Shown here one piece after another: positions 1 to 6,445 of a DNA stretch of 26,988 bases; position 1 is the stretch's first letter, and each line of letters opens with the position of its first letter. The stretch comes from Spirochaetes bacterium ADurb.Bin110. Its GTDB lineage: Bacteria; Spirochaetota; Spirochaetia; Treponematales; Rectinemataceae. The translations under genes and the position numbers were made by a program. The notes beneath the pieces are model-generated. The model saw nothing but the letters and a program-made list of their open reading frames with translations. It did not search any database and was not told where the DNA came from. The DNA lies in the NCBI GenBank assembly GCA_002070755.1, contig MWDY01000228.1:1-26988 (forward strand). Direction: 5' to 3'.

Positions 1-541
1 TGACTGAGCGATAGAGTATGGTTTTTCTACGCTTTTGGCTGTCGGTGCAGCGGCCTGAGCGGCGTAATGTGGCATGGCTGAGACTTAGAATGAACTGGCT
101 ATGGCTAGTAAGGGATATGGTAATATTATTTGGGAAGTACTGAGAGCGATCAAAACTGACAAAGCCATCAATACAGACAGGCTCTCTGTGAGAGGCACGA
201 GGACGTAAGAGAGAATGCATGGCAAGAGTTTGGTGGCTAAGTCTCATGATGCGATTATTGATAGTTCCCAAAGAGACCTTGAAGTGTCTGGAGAGTGCGC
301 GCTGGCTCATGCTTGAAGACACAAGACGCTCAATTTGTCGATAGTCGAGCCTTTTCTTGGCAAAGTAATCTAAACTGAATGTTTGTGAAGAAAAGCTATG
401 ACCACAGCTCTTACAGCGATAACGAGGTACATCTCCAAAACATTTGGTGGAATAGAAGCCTAGACTGACAAACCAGCGGCCTTGGGGAGCAGCCTTATGA
501 TTTGGACACTCAGGATTTGGGCAGAAAGAAAAAGAATGCAT
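1..541 (-). CDS. Zinc-ribbon/HTH transposase-like protein, 5' part (C-terminus beyond left edge)
   Basis: The minus strand is open from the ATG at 541 to the window edge (180 codons, no stop), and a GGAGG ribosome site lies a few bases upstream of that ATG. The N-terminus carries a zinc ribbon: C7 and C12 (CPNPEC), then C43 and C46 (CKSCG). A basic helical HTH-like segment follows at about residues 60-105, with SQRALSRHFKVSLGTINNRI in it. Then comes the start of a probable DDE-type catalytic domain, with D125 in VCIDGF. This order (zinc ribbon, HTH, first catalytic Asp) is typical of IS1/IS1595-like transposases. I recognise the style but cannot name the IS family. The gene is partial, so whether it is intact is unknown, and no terminal inverted repeats could be confirmed. 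It diverges from the DUF72 gene. Confidence 0.72.
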   Translation of the reverse strand, partial: MHSFSFCPNPECPNHKAAPQGRWFVSLGFYSTKCFGDVPRYRCKSCGHSFSSQTFSLDYFAKKRLDYRQIERLVSSSMSQRALSRHFKVSLGTINNRIMRLSHQTLAMHSLLRPRASHREPVCIDGFVSFDRSQYFPNNITISLTSHSQFILSLSHATLRRSGRCTDSQKRRKTILYRSV

Positions 542-618
542 GGATTACCTCCGTACATTCTCTTTATCGCCCTCCTTCATACATCTTGCTTCAACTTCTT
601 ATACAAGGTTCGTAGCAG

Positions 619-648
619 TAAAGATTCCTTAGAGTTAAACAATCTTTA
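619..648. repeat. Inverted repeat between divergent genes
   Basis: TAAAGATT (619-626) and AATCTTTA (641-648) are perfect 8-bp inverted copies around a 14-bp loop. The pair lies between the transposase start and the DUF72 promoter. It could be an operator, a weak hairpin or part of an insertion-sequence end. No T-tract follows, so a terminator is unlikely. Confidence 0.4.
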
Positions 649-660
649 TCTCGATTTCTC

Positions 661-689
661 TTGATACCTACACATCTGTATAGTATAAT
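661..689 (+). promoter_or_regulatory. Sigma70-type promoter for the DUF72 gene, probably giving a leaderless mRNA
   Basis: TTGATA (661-666), a 17-bp spacer and TATAAT (684-689) make a near-consensus housekeeping promoter. Transcription would start about 6-8 bases after the -10 box, at 695-697, which is the A of the ATG at 696. No ribosome binding site fits between the promoter and that ATG. Confidence 0.7.
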
Positions 690-695
690 CCAAGC

Positions 696-1658
696 ATGGA
701 GGCAAATTTTTCCTCGCCATGCGATCTTGGCACTTGCGATCTCAGAATTGGGACAGTGGGGTATGAATATCCCGAATGGGAGGGCGTTCTCTATCATCAC
801 GGGACGGATAAAGAAGCATATTTGCGCTTATATTGCGAGCGCTTTTCGACTCTCGAGCTGGATTTTACATTCCATACCATGCCCAAGGCCGCCCAAATGC
901 GAGATATTCTCGCTCAGGCTCGAGGGCCGTCTGCCATACAGGCGCAGTCTCAGAATCAACTCATTCAGAAGATGCCTGTTCAGGAGCCTTCTGGCAGGAC
1001 ATCGACGGATTTCTCCGTGATTGCCTACAGCTCTCTCACTCATCGGATAGATCCATTTACCTGGTCTCGCAGCCTAAGGACATTTCTGAAGGGCATAGAG
1101 CCACTGGCAGAGGCGGGTCGACTCTGCGCGGTACTTCTCGTTTTTCCTTTTTCATTTCGCTATCGCGAAGAAGAACGACGCTATCTCGATAAATTGCTCA
1201 AAGCCCTAGAGACTTATCCGCTCGCAACCTATTCCCTCGCGGTCGAATTCCAGAATTCCGAGTGGTTGACGCTCCGCGTCATAGAGGAACTCAAGAACAG
1301 AAATGTCGCTCTCTGTGCGCTCGATATGCCGAGGATGGAAGGCCGACCGCCGATTTCTGATATTGTCACCTCAGATCTCGCTTACATTCGTTTTCTAGGA
1401 AGAGCTGCCCCTGGAGTTCTTACGGCTTCTTCGAAATCTTCTTCAATAGAAGAAGGAGCGTGGAGTATAGAAGAAGGATTATGGAGTCCAGACTTTTATC
1501 GTTATAAAAGGGAGGAGCTGGCGCTGTGGATTCCTCGCGTTCTCTCTATGAGCGCACAAGCGTCCAAAATGCGCATATTTTTTGGGAATCGGAGAGAGGG
1601 CAGTGCTCCTCTCGATGCGTGTGCGCTCGCCGAGCTTGTGCGTGCGGCGGGGCTATAA
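696..1658 (+). CDS. DUF72 (YecE-like) family protein
   Basis: 320 aa. The N-terminus LRIGTVGYEYPEWEG matches the usual DUF72 opening (IGTSGW-Y-W-G), and later blocks also fit: PLAEAGRLCAVLLVFPFSF, then LAVEFQNSEWL, then CALDMPRMEGRPP and LAYIRFLGR. DUF72 proteins are predicted TIM-barrel proteins of unknown biochemical function. Two stretches look inserted and low in complexity: about residues 75-105 (rich in Q, S and A), and a SIEEGAW/SIEEGLW duplication near residue 250. The ATG at 696 is chosen because it precedes the conserved opening and sits at the predicted transcription start, although it has no Shine-Dalgarno sequence. The imuB-like gene follows after 57 bp on the same strand, so the three genes may form one operon. 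In that position it occupies the place imuA holds in classical imuA-imuB-dnaE2 cassettes; a functional link is only inferred. Confidence 0.85.
   Translation: MEANFSSPCDLGTCDLRIGTVGYEYPEWEGVLYHHGTDKEAYLRLYCERFSTLELDFTFHTMPKAAQMRDILAQARGPSAIQAQSQNQLIQKMPVQEPSGRTSTDFSVIAYSSLTHRIDPFTWSRSLRTFLKGIEPLAEAGRLCAVLLVFPFSFRYREEERRYLDKLLKALETYPLATYSLAVEFQNSEWLTLRVIEELKNRNVALCALDMPRMEGRPPISDIVTSDLAYIRFLGRAAPGVLTASSKSSSIEEGAWSIEEGLWSPDFYRYKREELALWIPRVLSMSAQASKMRIFFGNRREGSAPLDACALAELVRAAGL
1446..1487 (+). repeat. 21-bp tandem duplication inside the DUF72 gene
   Basis: Two adjacent copies start at 1446 and 1467, each beginning ATAGAAGAAGGA and ending TGGAGT. They encode the near-identical heptapeptides SIEEGAW and SIEEGLW in frame, in a poorly conserved C-terminal loop. 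Confidence 0.75.
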
Positions 1659-1690
1659 GGGGTTATGGGGGGCTATAAGGGGCTATAAGG
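1651..1690. repeat. 10-bp tandem repeat array spanning the DUF72 stop codon
   Basis: There are four 10-bp units: GGCTATAAGG at 1651, 1671 and 1681, and a variant GGTTATGGGG at 1661. The DUF72 stop codon (TAA, 1656-1658) is inside the first unit. The array fills most of the gap before the imuB-like gene; a related GATAAGGCGTTATGAGG follows and supplies that gene's ribosome binding site. Confidence 0.8.
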
Positions 1691-1715
1691 GATAAGGCGT
1701 TATGAGGAACCATAT

Positions 1716-2900
1716 ATGTCTACGGGAACAATTCTGCATATCAACGCGGTAGGATTTCCTGCCGCCATCGAGATGAATATCGACCGCTCACTCAAGGCTT
1801 GGCCATTTGTTGTTGCAAATGAGCGGGCGCCCCGTGCTGTCGTCATTGCACCCTCCCCAAGCGCTCATAGGGAAGGTGTGCGGCCCGGCATGGTGCTCTC
1901 GATGGCCAAAAGTATCTGCCCTAAACTCGCCGTGCGACCTCCACAGCCCGAGCTCTACCGTAAAGTCGAAGATACTCTGCGTAGCCTCTGCCTATCCTTT
2001 ACTCCCCTTGTCGAGCACGCGGGCACGGGGCATCTCTATCTCGACCTTGCAGGGACAAGCCGTCTTTTCGGTGCTCCCGAAGACGCCTCTCAGAAGCTAA
2101 GGGCGCGCATATATGAGCAAACAGGCCTTACTCCAACATTGGGTCTTTCTTCGAATAAGACCGTGAGCAAGGTGGCGACAAGAGTCTTTAGGCCGTCGGG
2201 ATTTGTCGCTCTCTCTGCCAACGAAGAAAGCCAGCTTTTGCGTCATCAACCCGTTGCGATTCTGCCGGGGATAGGCCCTGTACTCCTTGGGCGCTTGTCG
2301 CTGCTCGACATCGACGAGATAGGTCAAATAGCCGACCTCACTGGAACCGAAGCCCGTGCTTTGGGTCCTCGGGGGCTCGAGCTCGTCATGCGCGCTCGCG
2401 GCGTCGATATCTCCCCCGTGGACCCTGAGCCTGTCGAGCACAGGGCTGCCTCGGGCGCAATCGTCTTTGAACCAGACACGAGCGATTCCGAGATCATGAA
2501 AATTCGTCTGAGATCCCTCGTGGCCGAGCTGGGCTTCGCTCTCAGAAAGGCGAATGTGGGCACACACAGAGCCTCCGTAGTGATCTCGTATACCGATGGG
2601 CCGACTGCGCGTGCAATGGCGAGGACAAGCCAACTTCTTGTGCGCGACGACGAGATATTTTCGCTCGCGGTTCAGGCTTTTGAGCGGGCGAAAAAACGCC
2701 GTGTACGCGTGCGTCGACTCGAACTCATCCTATCCGAGATCGATGCGGCAGGCGCAAGTCTGGATCTCTTCGAGCCAGAAGAGATTCGCCTTTCTCGCTT
2801 CCAGAGTGCGCTCGACAAGGTCCATGGTCGATTTGGATTCGAAGCCCTTGTGCCATGTTCGGCTTTGCTCGTTGCCCATTCCTTAGGTGGCCAGTCATGA
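1716..2900 (+). CDS. imuB: ImuB-like Y-family DNA polymerase homologue, catalytic residues missing
   Basis: 394 aa. The fold signature of DinB/UmuC-type polymerases is clear: LHINAVGFPAAIE at the N-terminus, then YLDLAGTSRLFG, TGLTPTLGLSSNKTVSKVAT, and the helix-hairpin-helix segment LPGIGPVLLGRL. All three metal-binding acidic residues appear lost. The first Asp is N10, and the Asp-Glu pair before AYLD is replaced by G105-H106. This is characteristic of ImuB, a non-catalytic adaptor that links the error-prone polymerase DnaE2 to the sliding clamp. A clamp-binding-like motif, SLDLF, is at residues 348-352 near the C-terminus. GAGGAA at 1704-1709 is a well-spaced ribosome site. The stop overlaps the dnaE2 start as ATGA, implying translational coupling. 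No ImuA gene is present. A diverged DinB is the alternative, but the dead active site and the dnaE2 partner favour ImuB. Confidence 0.82.
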   Translation: MSTGTILHINAVGFPAAIEMNIDRSLKAWPFVVANERAPRAVVIAPSPSAHREGVRPGMVLSMAKSICPKLAVRPPQPELYRKVEDTLRSLCLSFTPLVEHAGTGHLYLDLAGTSRLFGAPEDASQKLRARIYEQTGLTPTLGLSSNKTVSKVATRVFRPSGFVALSANEESQLLRHQPVAILPGIGPVLLGRLSLLDIDEIGQIADLTGTEARALGPRGLELVMRARGVDISPVDPEPVEHRAASGAIVFEPDTSDSEIMKIRLRSLVAELGFALRKANVGTHRASVVISYTDGPTARAMARTSQLLVRDDEIFSLAVQAFERAKKRRVRVRRLELILSEIDAAGASLDLFEPEEIRLSRFQSALDKVHGRFGFEALVPCSALLVAHSLGGQS

Positions 2901-5900
2901 TCGCACCTCTTCTTGTCAGCTCTATGTATTCTCTGCTCTATGGCACGGCTTCACCCGAGGCGCTCGCAAAGAAGGCTGCAGCCCTTGGCTATGGTGCACT
3001 CGCACTCACCGATCGAAATGCCGTCTACGGACTACCTGCCTTCATAGAAGCCTGCAAACAGGAGGGAATTCGCCCAATTCTGGGCACCGAGCTTGTCTAT
3101 AGAGAGACTAGACAGGAGAATAAAAATGAGGCCTCCCAAGAAGCCAGAAAAGAGTGCAAGCAAGAAGTCAAGAAAGAGATTATGCAAGAAGGCAGGGCCA
3201 TCCTCCTTGCTAAGGACAAAAAAGGCTTTTCTATCATCTCGAATCTGCTGACCGCCCGCGCGCTGAACAAGGAAGAGCCTTTCGATACTGAGGCCATCCT
3301 TGCAGCGCTTACACGAACAGCTGAGTTCGATCTCGCGACAATAACTGAGCGCAAGCTCACGCCGACAGGTTGGTACGAGCTAAAGTCGACAGCTGAGCAC
3401 GAGTTCGAGGGTCTCATCATCATAACCGACGATGCGATGCTGCTCGATGGGCTTTGCAAAGCAACAGTGCAGCATGAAAATCCAGAACAAGCGCTAGCTC
3501 AGAGACAGCCACCTCTAGATGCGCCACCTCCAGATGTCTATGGCCTTCTTTCGCCCTTCAATCGCCCGCGCTGGGGGCCTCTTCTAAAATCTGGCATACC
3601 CTGCGTTGCTACGGCGGAGGTGCGGTTCCTTGAGCCAGAGGATCGGCAGATACAGCGCGTACTCCGCGCCATCGACAAAAAGACTACGGTAGAGCATATC
3701 CAGGACAGCGAACTGGGCTCAGCGCGTGCTGTGTTTCCTTCCTTAAATGAGTTTTATGCGCTCTATGAAGAAGTCCCCGAGGCTATCCGCCAAAACGAGC
3801 GCATCGTGGAGATAGCCTCGTATAGCAGCCTTTTCGACGGTTTTCTCTTTCCTCGTTATGAGACAGATGAGCTGGGAGGTTCCAGTGGCTTTTTGCGCAG
3901 CGAGGTTCTCAAAGGAGCAGTGCGGCGATACGGATCGCCCAGTCCTGGATTGCTCAGTTCTGAATTTCCAAGTTGCGGATCGCCCAAGTCCAAATCGCCC
4001 GACTCTAAATCGCTCGATGCCGCTGTGTTAGAGCGCATCGACTACGAACTAGGCATCATCGACCAGAAGGGCTTTGGCGATTATTTTCTTACAGTGCGAG
4101 ATATTGCAAGGCGGGCTTCCCGCACTTGCGGTAGAGGGAGCGCTGCGGCGAGCATAGTGTCCTACTGCCTTGGAATTACCGATGTCGATCCAATCCGCCA
4201 CAATCTCTACTTCGAGCGATTCTTGAACCCCGAGCGTCGAGATCCTCCAGACATCGATATCGATTTCGCATGGGATGAGCGCGATAGCGTGCTCGAATCG
4301 GTCTTTGAAAGCTTTGGCGAGGACCATGTCGCAAGAGTATCTAATCATGTCTGCTTTCAAGAGCGAGCGGCTATCCGAGAGACGGCTCGGGCTTATGGCA
4401 TCCCAGATGATGAAATATCCGCAATAGAGCGTCGCCTTCGAATAGAATCGAGCGAAAAGCTCACACAAAAAGATGCGCTATGGGCCGAGATTTTGGACAT
4501 CTCAAGCCGTATTGTAGGTCTGCCGCGCAACCTCGGCGTGCATTCTGGAGGCGTAATTATAGTACCCGACAGGCTTTCCGACCATGTACCACTCGAAAAA
4601 TCCGGAGGAGGAATCAAGGTCACCACCTGGGACAAAGAAGGCGTCGAGGCTGCTGGCCTTGTGAAAATCGACCTCCTCGGTAATCGCTCTCTCGCCGTGG
4701 TGCGAGACACGCTCTCCAACCTGCGCGAAAACGGCATTGTAATCGACGAACTCGCCTGGCAGCCCACCGACGATGCAGAAACAATTGCCATGCTCGCTAG
4801 AGGCGATACCATGGGCGTCTTCTATGTCGAGAGCCCCGCCATGCGCCTATTACAACAGAAAACAGGCTGTGGGGATTTCGAGCATCTCGTCATTCACTCG
4901 TCGATAATTCGACCTGCGGCGAATCGATATATCAACGAGTACATCGAGCGTCTCCATGGAAAGCCATGGAAACCTGTTCATCCTATTCTTGCAGGGCTTT
5001 TCGATGAGAGCTACGGCATACTCTGCTATCAGGAGGATGTGTCCAAGGCCGCAATCGCATTGGCAGGCTTCAGTGTGGGAGAAGCAGACAGAATCCGCAA
5101 AATCCTCACTAAAAAGGAAGCACGCCGCAAGCTCGAAGCCTATCGACCTTCCTTCGAGGAAGGCGCCCGTAGAAAAGGAGTCGACAGCGCTACAATCGAT
5201 ACAGTCTGGGACATGATGTGTTCCTTTACAGGCTACAGCTTTGTGAAGGCACACTCTGCAAGCTACGCTATGCTGTCCTTCAAGTCTGCATATCTGCGCT
5301 GTCATCATCCAGCTGAGTTCATGGCAGCAGTTCTGAGTAATCGAGGCGGATTCTATTCGACTCTAGCCTATGTGAGCGAATGTAGAAGAATGGGCCTTAC
5401 TGTGCTTGCGCCCGATGTCAACGCAAGCGAGCTTCGCTGCCGAGGCAAGGGAAAGACCGTGCGCTTAGGACTCGAACTCATTCACTTGCTCGCTTCGAAG
5501 ACAGCCAAGGCCATAGTGAGCGAGAGAAAGCGTAGAGGACCCTATAGATCCATAGAGGACCTTAGCCATCGTGTTCCTATGGATAGAACCGACGCCGAAG
5601 CCCTTGTTGGAGCCGGGGCGCTCGATTCCCTCTCTCCAGAACTTACGCGCGCCAAGAAGCTCATGTATCTTTTCACCCAGATCGAGAAATGCATCCAGGT
5701 AGTCCAGAATACCGGCAGCTTTTATCCAACCTGGCCATCTTCCAAAGCGCATGAATCACAGGAGCTATTCGGCGAAGAAGTATTCGACATAAGCGTCAGT
5801 CAAGATTCGCGCGATCAAAAGGACCCTGCTCAAAGCTGCCGCAGCTCACAAGACTCATTCCATGAATCCACTCGCGAGTTGCGCCGCGAACCACTCCATG

Positions 5901-6304
5901 AATATTCCCGCGAGTTGCGCCGCGAGTCACCCAAAAAAATCCTAGAATCCCAGATGAAATATCTTGGCACCACCCTCGACGTCCACCCCCTCGTACTCTG
6001 GCCCAAAGCATGCGCCCTCCCGCGCCTAAAAGCCATCGACATTGCGCGCCACATCGGCCACACGGTAACGCTCTTAGGCTGGCCAATCACCGCAAAACCC
6101 GTTCTCACCTCTCTCGAAGAACCTATGGAATTTGTGAGTTTCGAAGATGAAACGGCCCTCTATGAGACCGTCCTCTTTCCCGCGAGCTTTCAGCGGTATC
6201 ATCATCTGCTCTATGAAGAGCGTCCTCTTCTCATAAAAGGCAGGGTAGAATGCGACCACGGCGCCGTCGTCTTGAATGTGTTCGAGATAGCGAAGATTGG
6301 GTGA
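2897..6304 (+). CDS. dnaE2: DnaE2-type error-prone DNA polymerase III alpha subunit
   Basis: About 1135 aa from the ATG at 2897, which overlaps the imuB stop as ATGA. A longer frame begins at 2855, but its extra N-terminus lies inside imuB and is not conserved. The N-terminal PHP domain reads LLVSSMYSLLYGTASPEAL and then ALTDRN, the degenerate DnaE2 pattern in which most metal-binding His residues are missing, so no PHP nuclease activity is expected. The polymerase core is intact: PDIDIDF holds D452 and D454, and VKIDLLGNRSL holds D592, the three catalytic Asp residues. A helix-hairpin-helix region (EALVGAGALDSL) and a C-terminal OB-fold (HTVTLLGWPITAK) follow. QELFG lies where family C polymerases carry a clamp motif. 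DnaE2 performs mutagenic translesion synthesis with ImuB. Four in-frame tandem repeat insertions interrupt non-conserved loops. No SOS box was recognised upstream. Confidence 0.88.
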   Translation: MIAPLLVSSMYSLLYGTASPEALAKKAAALGYGALALTDRNAVYGLPAFIEACKQEGIRPILGTELVYRETRQENKNEASQEARKECKQEVKKEIMQEGRAILLAKDKKGFSIISNLLTARALNKEEPFDTEAILAALTRTAEFDLATITERKLTPTGWYELKSTAEHEFEGLIIITDDAMLLDGLCKATVQHENPEQALAQRQPPLDAPPPDVYGLLSPFNRPRWGPLLKSGIPCVATAEVRFLEPEDRQIQRVLRAIDKKTTVEHIQDSELGSARAVFPSLNEFYALYEEVPEAIRQNERIVEIASYSSLFDGFLFPRYETDELGGSSGFLRSEVLKGAVRRYGSPSPGLLSSEFPSCGSPKSKSPDSKSLDAAVLERIDYELGIIDQKGFGDYFLTVRDIARRASRTCGRGSAAASIVSYCLGITDVDPIRHNLYFERFLNPERRDPPDIDIDFAWDERDSVLESVFESFGEDHVARVSNHVCFQERAAIRETARAYGIPDDEISAIERRLRIESSEKLTQKDALWAEILDISSRIVGLPRNLGVHSGGVIIVPDRLSDHVPLEKSGGGIKVTTWDKEGVEAAGLVKIDLLGNRSLAVVRDTLSNLRENGIVIDELAWQPTDDAETIAMLARGDTMGVFYVESPAMRLLQQKTGCGDFEHLVIHSSIIRPAANRYINEYIERLHGKPWKPVHPILAGLFDESYGILCYQEDVSKAAIALAGFSVGEADRIRKILTKKEARRKLEAYRPSFEEGARRKGVDSATIDTVWDMMCSFTGYSFVKAHSASYAMLSFKSAYLRCHHPAEFMAAVLSNRGGFYSTLAYVSECRRMGLTVLAPDVNASELRCRGKGKTVRLGLELIHLLASKTAKAIVSERKRRGPYRSIEDLSHRVPMDRTDAEALVGAGALDSLSPELTRAKKLMYLFTQIEKCIQVVQNTGSFYPTWPSSKAHESQELFGEEVFDISVSQDSRDQKDPAQSCRSSQDSFHESTRELRREPLHEYSRELRRESPKKILESQMKYLGTTLDVHPLVLWPKACALPRLKAIDIARHIGHTVTLLGWPITAKPVLTSLEEPMEFVSFEDETALYETVLFPASFQRYHHLLYEERPLLIKGRVECDHGAVVLNVFEIAKIG
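3110..3193 (+). repeat. Degenerate 12-bp (tetrapeptide) repeat in dnaE2
   Basis: Residues 72-99 read as seven consecutive four-residue units of the form x-(Q/K/N)-E-x: RQEN, KNEA, SQEA, RKEC, KQEV, KKEI and MQEG. The segment is highly charged, probably helical, and inserted in the PHP domain just after the conserved TELVY. Confidence 0.65.
3509..3538 (+). repeat. 15-bp tandem duplication in dnaE2
   Basis: CCACCTCTAGATGCG (3509-3523) is followed directly by CCACCTCCAGATGTC (3524-3538). They encode PPLDA-PPPDV in frame (residues 205-214), in a proline-rich loop. Confidence 0.7.
3931..4020 (+). repeat. Six-unit 15-bp tandem repeat in dnaE2
   Basis: Six adjacent 15-bp units start at 3931, 3946, 3961, 3976, 3991 and 4006, with a consensus close to CGGATCGCCCAAGTC. 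In frame they encode a pentapeptide series (GSPSP, GLLSS, EFPSC, GSPKS, KSPDS, KSLDA; residues 346-375). It lies in a linker just before the conserved ERIDYELGIIDQKGFGDYF block, so it probably forms a flexible surface loop. Confidence 0.85.
5861..5932 (+). repeat. 36-bp tandem duplication in dnaE2
   Basis: Two 36-bp units (5861-5896 and 5897-5932) share CATGAAT and CGCGAGTTGCGCCGCGA. They encode HESTRELRREPL and HEYSRELRRESP in frame, in the linker between the helix-hairpin-helix region and the C-terminal OB-fold. Confidence 0.85.
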
Positions 6305-6371
6305 ATTAGAAAGCGTATCTCGCCGGCACTGCTTGCAAGCCTTACGATAAATCAGCAGTATGAAGCCGTCA

Positions 6372-6400
6372 TTGTCTTAGAGTATAAAGAACATTATGAT
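6372..6400 (+). promoter_or_regulatory. Candidate sigma70 promoter for anmK
   Basis: TTGTCT (6372-6377), a 17-bp spacer and TATGAT (6395-6400) are reasonable -35 and -10 boxes. They would give a leader of about 38 nt before the ATG at 6446, which has AAAGGA as a ribosome site. The rest of the 141-bp gap after dnaE2 shows no clear terminator. Confidence 0.55.
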
Positions 6401-6445
6401 TTGAGATCGAAAATCTAAAATCAAGAACTATTAAAGGATTATTCA

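Noticed and set aside
600..720. SOS/LexA box before the DUF72-imuB-dnaE2 genes
   Set aside because: No palindrome resembling a known LexA site was found; the inverted repeat at 619-648 does not match one. Spirochaete LexA sites vary, so absence is not proof.
661..1192. Overlapping plus-strand frames inside the DUF72 gene
   Set aside because: They are other reading frames of a gene with clear family blocks, and have no ribosome sites or recognisable motifs.
2097..2633. 178-codon minus-strand frame opposite imuB
   Set aside because: It has no domain or ribosome site and lies fully antisense to a conserved gene; GC-rich codons keep the opposite strand open by chance.
2855..2896. Earlier ATG for dnaE2 at 2855
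   Set aside because: The extra residues come from imuB coding sequence in another frame; the ATGA start at 2897 has a better position and begins just before the conserved PHP opening.
3931..4020. CRISPR-like repeat array
   Set aside because: Units are only 15 bp and directly adjacent with no spacers, and they are translated within dnaE2.
3856..4038. Minus-strand frame with pentapeptide-like repeats opposite dnaE2
   Set aside because: The five-residue period is the shadow of the 15-bp DNA repeat in dnaE2, not evidence of a gene.
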